Shown: piece after piece, positions 26,080-34,697 of the stretch | How the letters are laid out: each line of letters opens with the position of its first letter | Numbering within the stretch: the first letter of the stretch is position 1 | Source of the DNA: Alkalihalobacillus trypoxylicola | GTDB taxonomy: Bacteria; Bacillota; Bacilli; Bacillales; Bacillaceae_D | Length of the DNA: 64,000 nucleotides | Reading direction: 5' to 3' | Assembly: GCF_001590785.1 (NCBI RefSeq) | Contig: NZ_LTAO01000012.1 | Coordinates: forward strand, 369,792-433,791 | Translations under genes and position numbers: made by a program | The notes under the pieces: generated by a model | Seen by the model: the letters and a program-made list of their open reading frames with translations, nothing else | Databases searched by the model: none | Told to the model about the DNA's origin: nothing

Positions 26080-28260
26080 ATGCAGATTCATGCACAGCTT
26101 ATTCAAAACCAAAATCGTCAGGAGCCAACTTCTTCTCTCAAAAAGGGAGAGGTTCACCAAGCCGTTATTAAAGAAAAACTGTCGGAAGAAGAAGCCATTG
26201 TTTCCATTAAAGGTAAGGAAATGAAAGCGAGGTTTCAGGGGGGAGTTCCTTCGTCTCAAAGGGCTTCCGTAGAAATTGTATCTATCGAAGATGGAGATAT
26301 AGAGTTAAAGAGTCTACCACACTCAAAAGCACCCAGCGAACATGATTCAATCAGAGCATCGACGCAGGCTGCACAGCAAAAGCTAGAATCATTAATAGGA
26401 AATCAAAAATTAACACCGGAGTGGAGACAAGCTCTGCAATTACTACAGAAGCATCAAGTGTCTTTATCGAAAGAGAGAATTCAAGATATTCAGCGTTTTT
26501 TACATGCTGGAAATGATATATCAGACCGACTTCAAACACTACATGCATTACTTACGAAAAAGCTTGAGCCTACGTCATCGCAGCTACAAGCGATTCATCA
26601 AGCATTACATGGACAAGCTCTTGTCGATGCTGTGACTAACTTAACTCCAAGTCAATCAACAGCAATAGTCGAACAAAGTCAGTTAAAAGAGATTATTACT
26701 CAGCATTACAGTCAATTATTAAGTAATCAATCTTCCAATGGGCAACAAATGTTACTCAATGAATTAATGGATAAAGTACAAGCAAGTGGTTTAAACATCA
26801 ATCAAAAAGAATTAGAGGCTTTGGTCAGTCAATTGAGAAACGATGAACCAGCAAAGACAGTTTCTTCTTCTAGAAACGATTCAGCCATTTTAAATAAAAT
26901 AAGCCAACTTCTTCAAAGGCAGCCAGATATTTCAGTTATAAGTTCTGAAATTAAAAGTCTTTTATTAACAGAGGAAAACCATCTTCCCTCTAAGCATTTG
27001 AACTTACTAGAGGGAGCGTTAACGAAAGCTGAAAAATGGTCTGAGCAAGGAAGAGAATTAACGGCTAGACAGGCAATTTTGTCGGCATTACAAACAATCG
27101 AGAATTCAGCAGATTCATCGAACTATGGAAATGTCAATCTACCGCCAGCTGAAAGTAAAATGATACAAGTAACAACGGTCACTGAAAAAATGGCCGAATT
27201 AACAAATCTATTTAAACGGTCACAGCGCGAGATTAATACGACCCTTCAATTGATTGTTCAGCAACAAAGTTTGCTACCTAATTCTAAACAATCTGTCCCT
27301 TTGCTAGAAACCGTGATTAAAAAACTGGATCATGCGATTATGAAGAGTGAGATGATGTTGTTTACCGATATGAAAACAGAAAGGTCCTTATTACAGGCGA
27401 GTAGTCAGCTACAGGAAGCGAAATCACTTTTACAAAATGGTCAGTTTCAGCAGGCTCAGCAGCTAGTAAGGGATGTACAAAGGCAAATCCAACAAATTCA
27501 ATATCAGCCATCGGAAACGAAAGTTCATCATGTAGTTGCTGAACCAAAAAATGAAGCGATTCCTCAACATAGAGCGCAAAGCTTGGATTGGCTAAAGTCG
27601 TCTTTAAATCCAGAAGGAAGCTCTCGAAATATGTTTGAGATGATGAGACAAATGGGGTTAAGTAGAGAAGCGGATATGGCTCATCAACTCATCTCGCAAA
27701 AAGAATCTCAACAGTGGAATCAAAACTTGAAAAACCATCTTATGAATTTGGCAAAGGGAGATGAAGATGGAAATAAAGCACCTTCATTGGCGCAACAAGC
27801 AGTCCAAAATATTACAGGTCAACAACTTCTAAGTAGACATGAGCCTACAAATCATCTACAAAGTATGATGTTTAACCTACCCTTTCTCCTTGAAGATAAG
27901 GTAGAGAACATTCAGTTGTTTTTGAAGGCTAGAAATGGTGGAGATAAATTGGACTGGGAAAATTGCTCATTATACTTTTTAATGGAAACAACGAAATTGG
28001 GCGAGATTGGAATCTCATTATCGGCTAAAAATCGTTCGCTTTCTATTATTTTAAAAAATGACCAATCTGATTTTGAAGTGAGAATGAAACCATACGTAGA
28101 TGAAGCTCTTGAGCGATTATCAGAGATAGGATACTCGATTAATGGGATGAAGTTTGAAGCTTTAACAAAGGAAACTCCTCCTTTAAATGGTGAGAATAAA
28201 GCGCCAGAGCAAGAACAATTACCATTTTTTACAGAAGAAGGGTTTGATTTTAAAATATGA
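26080..28260 (+). CDS. FliK-like flagellar hook-length control protein (YlqG type)
   Basis: The 726-residue protein is Gln- and Ser-rich through its long middle part (residues about 80-600), with many helical coil stretches. It ends in a compact domain (about 600-710) like the FliK C-terminal domain (LFLKARNGGDKLDWENCSLYF onward). It resembles B. subtilis YlqG, which is also followed by the FlhB-like YlqH. A secreted ruler/switch role at the flagellar export gate is inferred. The start ATG 26080 has AAGGAAGGTG. Its end overlaps flhX in ATGA. It is longer than usual YlqG (about 510). Confidence 0.72.
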   Translation: MQIHAQLIQNQNRQEPTSSLKKGEVHQAVIKEKLSEEEAIVSIKGKEMKARFQGGVPSSQRASVEIVSIEDGDIELKSLPHSKAPSEHDSIRASTQAAQQKLESLIGNQKLTPEWRQALQLLQKHQVSLSKERIQDIQRFLHAGNDISDRLQTLHALLTKKLEPTSSQLQAIHQALHGQALVDAVTNLTPSQSTAIVEQSQLKEIITQHYSQLLSNQSSNGQQMLLNELMDKVQASGLNINQKELEALVSQLRNDEPAKTVSSSRNDSAILNKISQLLQRQPDISVISSEIKSLLLTEENHLPSKHLNLLEGALTKAEKWSEQGRELTARQAILSALQTIENSADSSNYGNVNLPPAESKMIQVTTVTEKMAELTNLFKRSQREINTTLQLIVQQQSLLPNSKQSVPLLETVIKKLDHAIMKSEMMLFTDMKTERSLLQASSQLQEAKSLLQNGQFQQAQQLVRDVQRQIQQIQYQPSETKVHHVVAEPKNEAIPQHRAQSLDWLKSSLNPEGSSRNMFEMMRQMGLSREADMAHQLISQKESQQWNQNLKNHLMNLAKGDEDGNKAPSLAQQAVQNITGQQLLSRHEPTNHLQSMMFNLPFLLEDKVENIQLFLKARNGGDKLDWENCSLYFLMETTKLGEIGISLSAKNRSLSIILKNDQSDFEVRMKPYVDEALERLSEIGYSINGMKFEALTKETPPLNGENKAPEQEQLPFFTEEGFDFKI

Positions 28261-28556
28261 ACCATTATCAGTATATTAACCAAATTAAAGGTCAAAAGCA
28301 GAACGGAAAAAGCGCGGCCGTTATTCGATACGATGAACAAAATGAGGAAGCACCAAGAGTTGTGGCACAAGGTAGGGGGATGGTTGCAAATCAAATTATT
28401 CAAATGGCGAAAGAGCATGATATTGATTTACAAACGGAGCCTAGCTTGTTATCTAATCTATTAGAAGTAGATTTAGGAGAGCAGATTCCTCCACAACTAT
28501 ATTCTGTAATGGCGGAAGTGTTGCTTTTAATTGAGAAAATGGAAAAAAATTATTAA
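28257..28556 (+). CDS. FlhX, FlhB C-terminal-domain homologue (YlqH type)
   Basis: The 99-residue protein matches the part of FlhB that remains after autocleavage at NPTH: AAVIRYDEQNEEAPRVVAQG, then MVANQIIQMAKEHDI, LLSNLLEVDLGEQIP and PQLYSVMAEVLL. The NPTH itself is absent, so it mimics the cleaved FlhB-CC and can act in substrate switching of the export gate. Translation is coupled to the FliK-like gene by ATGA overlap, joining the two partners of the hook-length switch. Confidence 0.85.
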   Translation: MNHYQYINQIKGQKQNGKSAAVIRYDEQNEEAPRVVAQGRGMVANQIIQMAKEHDIDLQTEPSLLSNLLEVDLGEQIPPQLYSVMAEVLLLIEKMEKNY

Positions 28557-28614
28557 AGCTTTTGTTATCTGAAACCGATAAAGAAGTATTGATGCGTATG
28601 AGGAGGGGGATTAC

Positions 28615-29037
28615 TTGGTAGATATAATGACGGATGAATGGTTATATCATAAAACACCTCAGCAGTTAACGAGTTTGCTGTACGAAGCCTGCTATAATCA
28701 CTTAGAAGATGCAAAAACGATGATTAAAGAAAAAGATTATATCGGTGCCAATGAACGTCTGCAAAAAGCAAATGATGTCATACATAGATTAGGGGTTGGA
28801 ATTAATTACGAAGCGGGAATTTTATCCGACCAATTAGAGCAGATTTATCAATATATGGCTGATAGGCTAATTGTCGCCAATCTCAAAAAAGACCTGGCTA
28901 TTATAGATGAAGTACAAAAGATGATCGAGGAAATTATGAATGCGTGGAATACAGCATTGAAGGTGAAAAAAGACCGTGAAAGCACAAGTGTGAAATTGAA
29001 AAAAAATCGCTATGAACAACAAGCGATATACGAATAA
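28615..29037 (+). CDS. fliS: Flagellar export chaperone FliS
   Basis: The 140-residue helical protein matches FliS: the start has KTPQQLTSLLYEACYNHLEDA, then GANERLQKANDVIHRL, and the end IIDEVQKMIEEIMNAWNTAL, the helix that packs with flagellin. FliS keeps flagellin monomers unfolded for export. The start appears to be TTG behind AGGAGGGGG at 28601-28609; ATG 28627 is too far. Flagellin follows 15 bases later, so the chaperone is beside its client. The C-terminal tail (about 25 residues) is longer and basic. Confidence 0.85.
   Translation: MVDIMTDEWLYHKTPQQLTSLLYEACYNHLEDAKTMIKEKDYIGANERLQKANDVIHRLGVGINYEAGILSDQLEQIYQYMADRLIVANLKKDLAIIDEVQKMIEEIMNAWNTALKVKKDRESTSVKLKKNRYEQQAIYE
29003..29029 (+). 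promoter_or_regulatory. Possible SigD promoter inside the end of fliS
   Basis: AAAA-N15-AGCGATAT resembles the motility promoter but with three mismatches. It would give flagellin its own transcript starting about 17 bases before ATG. Support is weak. Confidence 0.35.
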
Positions 29038-29052
29038 GAGGAGCTGTTTTAA

Positions 29053-30432
29053 ATGAAAATTAATAATAATATTCAAGCGCTTAATGCCTATCGTAACTTA
29101 TATCAAAACCAATTCCAAACCTCTAAAAACCTAGAAAAGCTTTCTTCTGGCTTACGTATTAACCGTGCGGCTGACGATGCTGCAGGATTAGCGATTTCAG
29201 AAAAAATGCGCTCGCAAATTCGCGGGCTGAAGATGGCAGAACGAAATGCGATGGATGGTATTTCATTAATGCAAACTTCAGAGGGAGCCATGCAGGAAGT
29301 ACATACGATGCTTCAGCGAATGAGAGAGCTTGCGGTTCAAGCAGCGAATGATACGAATACGGAATATGACCGCGAGCAAATTCAAAAAGAAATTGACCAA
29401 TTAATGACAGAAATTGATAGTATTTCAGAAAAAACGGAATTTAATACGAGAAAACTATTGAATGGTTTTAGTGCGGTTCTAACCACTTATCAAAATGATG
29501 CTAATTCCCAAACTAACCTAATTGGTTTTCCTTTAGTGACGGATGCCAATATTAAATCAGGTGAATATAGTCTTGTCGTATCTGGCACTAGTCCTGTTTA
29601 TACAGTCACTCAGCCAGCTGCTGGGTTAGGTAGTGATGATGAAGATATCGTTTTTACAGATGCAGATGCTTCCATGAAGTATGGTGAATATACGATTATG
29701 GTCCGAAATGTAACAGGAGAAGATGCGACAATTGAAATCCTTGATCCGGATGGTTTGTCATTAGGAACAAAAGCGGTAAAAATTGGTACTGAAGTAGAGG
29801 GAGAAGAGCCAGTTGATGTATTCGGTTTATCTATTGACACAAGCAAAATCTCCCAGGCCGGTACGGTAAAAGTTAAAATGGAAGCAAGTGCTACTATTCA
29901 ACTAAATGATGCTGATGGAAACACGATTCATGCTGCTCGTGAGCTCACGAGCGTTAATGGGAAATTCAAACATGGCGGAGTAGAGTATCAGTTTATGAAT
30001 AACATGAGTAATGGTACGATGGATTTTACGATTACAAATAATGCTCTCAGCTTTCAAATCGGTCCAAATACGAATCAAAATGTGATGATTGATATTCCTC
30101 GTATGGATGTGGTGACACTTGGAATTGAAGGAACTAACGTATTAACAAACAGTGATGCCAATCAAGCGATTTTTAGTATTGACCAAGCGATAAATAAATT
30201 ATCTGATGCTCGAGCGAAATTAGGTGCGGTTCAAAATCGATTAGAGCATACGATTAATAATTTACAAGTTACTCATGAAAATTTAACGGCATCTGAATCA
30301 AGAATTCGTGATGCGGATATGGCACTTGAAATGACTGTCTTTACACGAAATAATATTTTAAATCAATCAGCAACTGCGATGCTAGCACAAGCTAATCAAC
30401 TTCCACAAGGTGTGCTTCAATTGCTACAATAA
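29053..30432 (+). CDS. hag: Flagellin
   Basis: The 459-residue filament subunit has conserved ends: N-terminal MKINNNIQALNAYRNLYQNQ and LSSGLRINRAADDAAGLAISEKM, and C-terminal NLTASESRIRDADMALEM to the final QGVLQLLQ. Residues about 145-335 are a variable acidic insert (many D, E, T) forming the surface domain; it is larger than in B. subtilis Hag (about 305). AGAGGAGCTG precedes ATG. A terminator follows. The acidic outer domain fits an alkaliphile filament. B. subtilis flagellin uses CsrA/FliW control, but no such genes are in this window. Confidence 0.95.
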   Translation: MKINNNIQALNAYRNLYQNQFQTSKNLEKLSSGLRINRAADDAAGLAISEKMRSQIRGLKMAERNAMDGISLMQTSEGAMQEVHTMLQRMRELAVQAANDTNTEYDREQIQKEIDQLMTEIDSISEKTEFNTRKLLNGFSAVLTTYQNDANSQTNLIGFPLVTDANIKSGEYSLVVSGTSPVYTVTQPAAGLGSDDEDIVFTDADASMKYGEYTIMVRNVTGEDATIEILDPDGLSLGTKAVKIGTEVEGEEPVDVFGLSIDTSKISQAGTVKVKMEASATIQLNDADGNTIHAARELTSVNGKFKHGGVEYQFMNNMSNGTMDFTITNNALSFQIGPNTNQNVMIDIPRMDVVTLGIEGTNVLTNSDANQAIFSIDQAINKLSDARAKLGAVQNRLEHTINNLQVTHENLTASESRIRDADMALEMTVFTRNNILNQSATAMLAQANQLPQGVLQLLQ

Positions 30433-30440
30433 GCTTGCTA

Positions 30441-30469
30441 AAAGAAGCGAATCACCCTTTCGCTTCTTT
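30441..30469 (+). terminator. Terminator after hag
   Basis: AAAGAAGCGAA pairs with TTCGCTTCTTT around a seven-base loop. Confidence 0.85.
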
Positions 30470-30507
30470 GCTATTTTCAAATGATTCGAGAAAGCTTCTA
30501 ATTTTGC

Positions 30508-30513
30508 TATAAT
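30508..30513 (+). promoter_or_regulatory. Extended -10 promoter for yaaR
   Basis: TGCTATAAT (TGn plus a perfect -10) lies 32 bases before the yaaR start; the -35 is weak (TTCGAG). Confidence 0.5.
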
Positions 30514-30544
30514 GGTCATGAATTGTAGGAAAGGACGAATATAG

Positions 30545-30988
30545 ATGGATGTACAAAGAATTGCCGCAACGGGCTTAGGGAAACCTCGAAATAAAACCAA
30601 TCAATCTGAAACAGGTGCTTCGATTCGCTTTAAAGAGGTTATGTCTAATAAGCGTGATGAGCAAGCTCAAGAACGACTTACTGCGTTAGTAGGGAAAATT
30701 GAAGAGCAAGGGAAAGCTTTAGCTGAATCACGCACGGTCGAGGAGTTAAGAAAATATAAAGCATTAATTAAAGAGTTTGTAGGAGAAGCCGTCGAGCATG
30801 GGTTAAGCTTAGAAGAAAAAAGAGGATTTAATCGAAGAGGACGGACAAAAATTTATAAAATAGTCGAGGAAGTTGATAAAAAGCTTTTAGCTTTAACAGA
30901 TGCGATGCTTGAGAAAGAAAAAAGTGGATTAGAGATATTAGACATGGTCGGAGAAATTAAAGGCTTACTCGTTAATATTTATGCGTAA
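30545..30988 (+). CDS. yaaR: YaaR/DUF327-family protein
   Basis: The 147-residue protein has the DUF327 pattern: RIAATGLGKPR at the start, VEELRKYKALIKEFVGEAVEHG in the middle and the end SGLEILDMVGEIKGLLVNIYA. It is cytoplasmic and helical. The family is often found near flagellar or recombination genes; its job is not established. AGGAAAGGACGAAT precedes ATG. Here it follows flagellin but has its own extended -10 promoter at 30508. Confidence 0.88.
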   Translation: MDVQRIAATGLGKPRNKTNQSETGASIRFKEVMSNKRDEQAQERLTALVGKIEEQGKALAESRTVEELRKYKALIKEFVGEAVEHGLSLEEKRGFNRRGRTKIYKIVEEVDKKLLALTDAMLEKEKSGLEILDMVGEIKGLLVNIYA

Positions 30989-31084
30989 TAGAGCACTTTT
31001 TAAAGAGATGTAAAAGCTATTTATAATTACTTTTGTGGATGCTAGCTTCGATTTTAATATAGAATCAATCTCATCTTGCATATC

Positions 31085-31275
31085 TTTTAATGAGAACCGA
31101 ATAGTTTGGCTTTTGATTTTCACTTTAGGTAGATGCTTTCCCAAGGGCTTGTCTTCAGCTAACTCCGACTACGCAGGGCTTCGTCAGAGTGGATCTTCAG
31201 ACTGCGCTAATCCTTTGGGAGTCACTACCTACCGTTACAATCAAAGAGTGAATTCGCAAACATTCGTTACATTGT
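31085..31275 (+). repeat. R2 repeat, plus copy
   Basis: Closely matches 53533-53723 in opposite orientation. Its centre is a long imperfect hairpin: GGTAGATGCTTTCCCAAGGG pairs with the CCTTTGGGAGTCACTACC side, enclosing smaller arms such as ACTC-CGAC/GTC-AGAGT. Outer flanks (TTTTGATTTTCACTTTA and TGAATTCGCAAACATTC) are also conserved. Confidence 0.88.
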
Positions 31276-31369
31276 ATAATAAATGTTTGGTTTCATTCAC
31301 TTATAGAGACATTATGAAATTCACTCATATTAAAAATGAATGGGACAAACGTTATTTTTAAATAAGCTC

Positions 31370-31560
31370 ATGTAGTGAAACTTGAAATAGTTTGTAATGG
31401 ATACACAAATGACGATTAGGGCCTCTCTTCTTCTCAAAAGAAGGAAGGTCTATTTATTCGTCATTTGTTAATGAAAGATGAATTCTAACGGACAACCAGG
31501 CACTAAATATGGTTGTATTTCTTTCTTCATGAGTATTTTTCAGTCTTTTTTTGAAATGTA
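31370..31560 (+). repeat. R1 repeat copy E (internally deleted), 3' of yaaR
   Basis: It keeps the start (GTGAAACTTGAAAT, GTAATGGATACA), the stem (31418-31451, imperfect) and TAACGGACA, then jumps to ACCAGGCACTAAATATGG. The GACTCC-to-GCGAA block of about 120 bases is absent. Confidence 0.7.
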
Positions 31561-31610
31561 TATGCTTGCTGGAACAAAAGACTGAAATTATGCTACTTTA
31601 GTTTTTTCTT

Positions 31611-32216
31611 TTATAACAAAGGGAATAAGACAAGGAGAAATAAATTAAATATAGTATGAGAAGCGATGGCTACCCAAATGTTTCTACTCACATAATAAAG
31701 GTAATTCCAGACGAGTCCAGAGATAAAGGCAGCTAATACAAGTAACAAAGAGCCAGAAAAAAGATGAGCTAAGCTATATAAAAGGGACGCGAGTATAAGA
31801 GCCTTCATAGTGTTAAAGGACTTTAAAAGCTGATTGAGAAAAAAGTATCTCCAAAAAAATTCCTCCGCTGGAATAATCAAACAAAATAATAAAATAAAAT
31901 GTAGAAAGTGAGTCGGTTTTACTAGTGAGTAAAGTGTTTCTAATGAATCAACAAGTGGAATGTTTAGAAATTCTAAAAGCTCTTTTCCAAATGCAAAGGC
32001 TAAATATAGCAATAGGCCACTCATAATCGCTAAAAGCCAATACTTAAGCCCATTTTGATTATTAGTAGTCGTCTCCTTAGTAAATGCAAGTCCATAAACC
32101 ATTAATAAAATTAAGCAAATGGGAAAGATGATCCAAAAGGAAATAGGTTGCCATAAAAAACTAATAGCAAGGAAGAGGCATGCTAGTAACCAGCCAGCTA
32201 ATGAAATCATATTCAA
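31611..32216 (-). CDS. CPBP-family intramembrane metalloprotease (CAAX protease-like)
   Basis: The 201-residue protein has about six membrane segments. The CPBP motifs are present: PAEEFFWRYFF (EExxxR, residues about 115-122), a later LLYSLAHLFSG with His, and a third ASHTIFNL with His near the end. It probably cleaves membrane substrates within the bilayer; in Firmicutes such proteins also take part in bacteriocin immunity or surface protein display. No peptide or immunity gene is adjacent. The start is TTG 32216 or ATG 32210, behind AAAGGATGG. Confidence 0.85.
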   Translation of the reverse strand: MNMISLAGWLLACLFLAISFLWQPISFWIIFPICLILLMVYGLAFTKETTTNNQNGLKYWLLAIMSGLLLYLAFAFGKELLEFLNIPLVDSLETLYSLVKPTHFLHFILLFCLIIPAEEFFWRYFFLNQLLKSFNTMKALILASLLYSLAHLFSGSLLLVLAAFISGLVWNYLYYVSRNIWVAIASHTIFNLFLLVLFPLL

Positions 32217-32257
32217 AATTAATCCATCCTTTAACCAAAAAATAGGGGGAGATAAAA

Positions 32258-32725
32258 GTGAATAAAAAAGTATTTGTTTATCATACCATTTTACCAGCTT
32301 CTATTGAGTTATCCTGGGATTTTTTTTCAAATCCAAGGAACCTTGAAAATATTACGACGTTTCCAAGTGTAGATGTTCAAGCTATTCATACCTTAAAACA
32401 AGGAGATATAATAGAAATGGAAATGAAAGTAATGGGTTTAACGAGAAAATGGATTGCAGAAATACAATACTCTGAAAGTCAAATAGAATTTATAGATAAA
32501 GCACTGAACCCACTTTTTCCTATGAGAGCATGGCAGCATAAGCATACATTTATTGATTTAGGACATAACACCTTAATGGTTGACACAGTCGAATTAGAAA
32601 CCATTTTACCGTGTAGATTGCTTAATATAGGGTTAACCGCCATGTTTAAGCAACGCGAAAAGAAGATTCACAAGATTTTTTCTAAAGCTTTTAACCAAAA
32701 AGAAACTTTTTCGGTGCCATTTTAG
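32258..32725 (+). CDS. SRPBCC-family protein (START-like fold)
   Basis: The 155-residue soluble protein has the START/Bet v1-like pattern: ILPASIELSWDFFSNPRNLENIT near the start, then GDIIEMEMKVMGLTRKWIAEI and a C-terminal amphipathic helix (LLNIGLTAMFKQREKKIHKIF). Such folds bind hydrophobic ligands; the ligand is unknown. GTG 32258 follows AGGGGGAGATAAAA. It is divergent from the CPBP protease gene, 41 bases apart. Confidence 0.75.
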   Translation: MNKKVFVYHTILPASIELSWDFFSNPRNLENITTFPSVDVQAIHTLKQGDIIEMEMKVMGLTRKWIAEIQYSESQIEFIDKALNPLFPMRAWQHKHTFIDLGHNTLMVDTVELETILPCRLLNIGLTAMFKQREKKIHKIFSKAFNQKETFSVPF

Positions 32726-32790
32726 TTTGTTCTTGAAAAAGAAAATCCCTCGATCTACTCGTCTTAAAACGAGGTCAAATCGAGAGACTA

Positions 32791-32815
32791 AGCCTGATAG
32801 TGTATCAGGCTTTTT
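32791..32815. terminator. Terminator between the SRPBCC gene and the EamA transporter
   Basis: AGCCTGATA pairs with TATCAGGCT around GTG, followed by TTTTTG. It sits between convergent genes. A second stem, CTCGATCTACTCG region with CGAG...TCGAG, lies just before it. Confidence 0.8.
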
Positions 32816-32824
32816 GCTATTCTC

Positions 32825-33793
32825 TTAAGTGGTGCGGAACAGCTTTTTTGTTTTCATATATTTTGTTTTATTTTGCTGTGAAGATAAATAAAACAAAGTA
32901 AACCAAATGAGTAAAAATCCAATGAGCTGTGACCAGGTAATGATTTCATTAAAAAAGAACCAGTTAACCATTAAAGCTACCGCTGGAAAGCTTAATTCAG
33001 CTATGGTAGCATGAGAGGCTTTTGTATTCCTTAATCCTCGGTAATAAATAAGGATACTGAGTAAGCCTGGTATTAACGCTGAGGCAGCTAAATTAATAAA
33101 GACAAGTGAAGTGGATTCTCCTGATGAAGGCAACGTCCAAGGGCTTCCTTGTATCGAAACAATTAAACTGAGTAATGGGAGGGCCAGAATAAACCTTAGA
33201 GCTGTTACACTCTCATACTTTAAATCCTTTAATAAATATCTACCCATAACGGTTGAACCACCCCAAAGAGCGGCGGCAGCAATTGATAATAAGCTTGAGA
33301 CTTGGATAAAATCACCCAACGACTGAAAAGGGAAATGGAATCCAAAGGCTAATAAATACGTGCCTATTAAAGCGATCATTACGATGGCTAGAAAGTTTTT
33401 TGGAAGAGCTTCTTTTAGTAAAATTCTAGCTAAAAATATAGCGAAAAGTGGTTGTAACTGCTGAAGAAGTAAAACCACATTTAAATTTCCATAAGTTAAT
33501 CCCATTGTAAATAGAATCGTTGCTAAAGCTGAGCCTCCCCAAGCGATAAACAAAATAGCACCTAGGTGTTTGATTTTTATTTTTTTTAAATCTTTTCGAT
33601 TAAACCATAGTAAAGGAAGAGCGATAAACATTAATAATATATGCTCTAATAGTACAATTTGAGAAGAGGTGAAGCTATCTAACAATAATATTCTAAAGAG
33701 GGGATTAATCCCCCAAAAAGCAGCTCCAATAGCTACTAACCAAAATCCTCTTCTACCTAATACTTGCTGTTTGTTTCCTTGCTGTCTGTCCAT
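32825..33793 (-). CDS. EamA/DMT-family transporter under FMN riboswitch, likely riboflavin uptake
   Basis: The 322-residue protein has ten hydrophobic segments in two EamA repeats (FWLVAIGAAFWGINPLFRILLL first; a second repeat begins near residue 165 with SIAAAALWGGSTVMGRY). The gene is preceded on its strand by an FMN riboswitch and an intervening terminator hairpin, which is usual for riboflavin synthesis or uptake genes. DMT-superfamily riboflavin transporters (RibN) are known in other bacteria. I infer flavin transport; the direction is presumably import. AGGAG precedes ATG 33793. Confidence 0.72.
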   Translation of the reverse strand: MDRQQGNKQQVLGRRGFWLVAIGAAFWGINPLFRILLLDSFTSSQIVLLEHILLMFIALPLLWFNRKDLKKIKIKHLGAILFIAWGGSALATILFTMGLTYGNLNVVLLLQQLQPLFAIFLARILLKEALPKNFLAIVMIALIGTYLLAFGFHFPFQSLGDFIQVSSLLSIAAAALWGGSTVMGRYLLKDLKYESVTALRFILALPLLSLIVSIQGSPWTLPSSGESTSLVFINLAASALIPGLLSILIYYRGLRNTKASHATIAELSFPAVALMVNWFFFNEIITWSQLIGFLLIWFTLFYLSSQQNKTKYMKTKKLFRTT

Positions 33794-33838
33794 TTGTCAA
33801 ACTCCTTCTGTTTGAACATGGAATCTTATCAAAAGAGA

Positions 33839-33866
33839 GAGCCTTCTTTTATCAAAAAGAAGGCTC
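33839..33866 (-). terminator. Riboswitch expression-platform terminator
   Basis: GAGCCTTCTTTT pairs with AAAAGAAGGCTC and on the minus strand is followed by TCTCTTTTG. It sits between the FMN aptamer and the transporter start and is the expected FMN-controlled stop. Confidence 0.8.
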
Positions 33867-33904
33867 ACCAAATAATCGTACCTATAGTCATTTACAGGAC
33901 GTGC

Positions 33905-34050
33905 TATTTAATCTCCTCCCATCCGGACTTTAACCGTCGGCCTTGGAATTTAACCAAGTCAGTCTTTTATTAAAAAAAGAGTCGCGGGCTAAGAAATGTT
34001 AAGATTTCATCACCGCCGGTAAGGAATTTCACCTAACCCCGAAGATCCAT
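33905..34050 (-). ncRNA. FMN riboswitch (RFN element)
   Basis: Read on the minus strand it shows the RFN conserved blocks in order: ATCTTCGGGG, then GGTGAAATTCC and ACCGGCGGT, AGCCCGCGA, GGTTAAATTCC, CCGACGGT, AAAGTCCGGATGGGAGGAGA. These match the six-stem FMN aptamer. It lies 110 bases upstream of the EamA transporter, so FMN should turn that gene off. Confidence 0.96.
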
Positions 34051-34125
34051 ATTCATTTTTCATAGATACAATCATAATATGCGATGCAAAAAATATCAAT
34101 ACTTACTTTTATTTAGTGAAAATTT

Positions 34126-34563
34126 TCAGCTATGTAGGAATCGGCTAACAAGGGCTAAAATCGAGCGTCTTGTTAATATACCTAAAAATTCATTCTTATC
34201 ATTCACTACACAGAGAAAAGGATGGTTAATTGATAAATTTAACGCTCTCGAGAAAGTATCCTCTCTTTTAATAACCGGTACATCTGTATTCATAACATCA
34301 CTGACAATTTGATTAGAGAGTCTTTCCATTTCGAATTGTTCTACGCCAAGTATAGAATCTAGGATTAAGGAATGACTAATCATACCATGCAATTTTAGAC
34401 TTGGATCTAAAACTGGAATGACTGTATACCCGGATTTAATTAAAACGAGTAGCGCATGCTCTAGTGGATTCTTAAGCTGTACATGTGCCACTTTTTCCAT
34501 CGGGATAATTAAACTGGAGAGCTCTTCTTCCATTAACGTTTTGTTTTTTAAATGCTGAACCAT
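34126..34563 (-). CDS. CBS-domain cyclic-di-AMP receptor, CbpB/DarB type
   Basis: The 145-residue protein consists of two CBS motifs (residues about 15-75 and 85-140) and nothing else. It matches YkuL of B. subtilis (DarB) and CbpB of Listeria in size and in segments such as VIPVLDPSLKLHGMIS and DVPVIKREDTFSRALNL. These proteins bind c-di-AMP and, when unbound, stimulate Rel and pyruvate carboxylase. It has its own upstream region. Its downstream side faces the FMN riboswitch start, 75 bases away. Confidence 0.85.
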   Translation of the reverse strand: MVQHLKNKTLMEEELSSLIIPMEKVAHVQLKNPLEHALLVLIKSGYTVIPVLDPSLKLHGMISHSLILDSILGVEQFEMERLSNQIVSDVMNTDVPVIKREDTFSRALNLSINHPFLCVVNDKNEFLGILTRRSILALVSRFLHS

Positions 34564-34697
34564 GTCATCACTTCTTCTTTTCTTATTTATAAAATATCCA
34601 TCTTAATTATCGTACCTTTCAAAAAAAGGCATTGTCAAGAATTAAGAATGATTTTTTATCTTCTGGTGATAATAAAGAAAAAAGCTAAGGAGATAAT

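Larger units (their letters stand above)
30989..31610. other. 622-base gap with two dispersed repeats
   Basis: No gene is supported. It holds the plus copy of R2 (31085-31275) followed by the internally deleted R1 copy E (31370-31560). A 108-codon open frame across R2 is not convincing because its content is a structured repeat. Confidence 0.6.

Noticed and set aside
31035..31361. 108-codon frame
   Set aside because: It covers the R2 repeat, whose inverted copy at 53533 does not keep the frame; the content is a structured repeat, not a gene.
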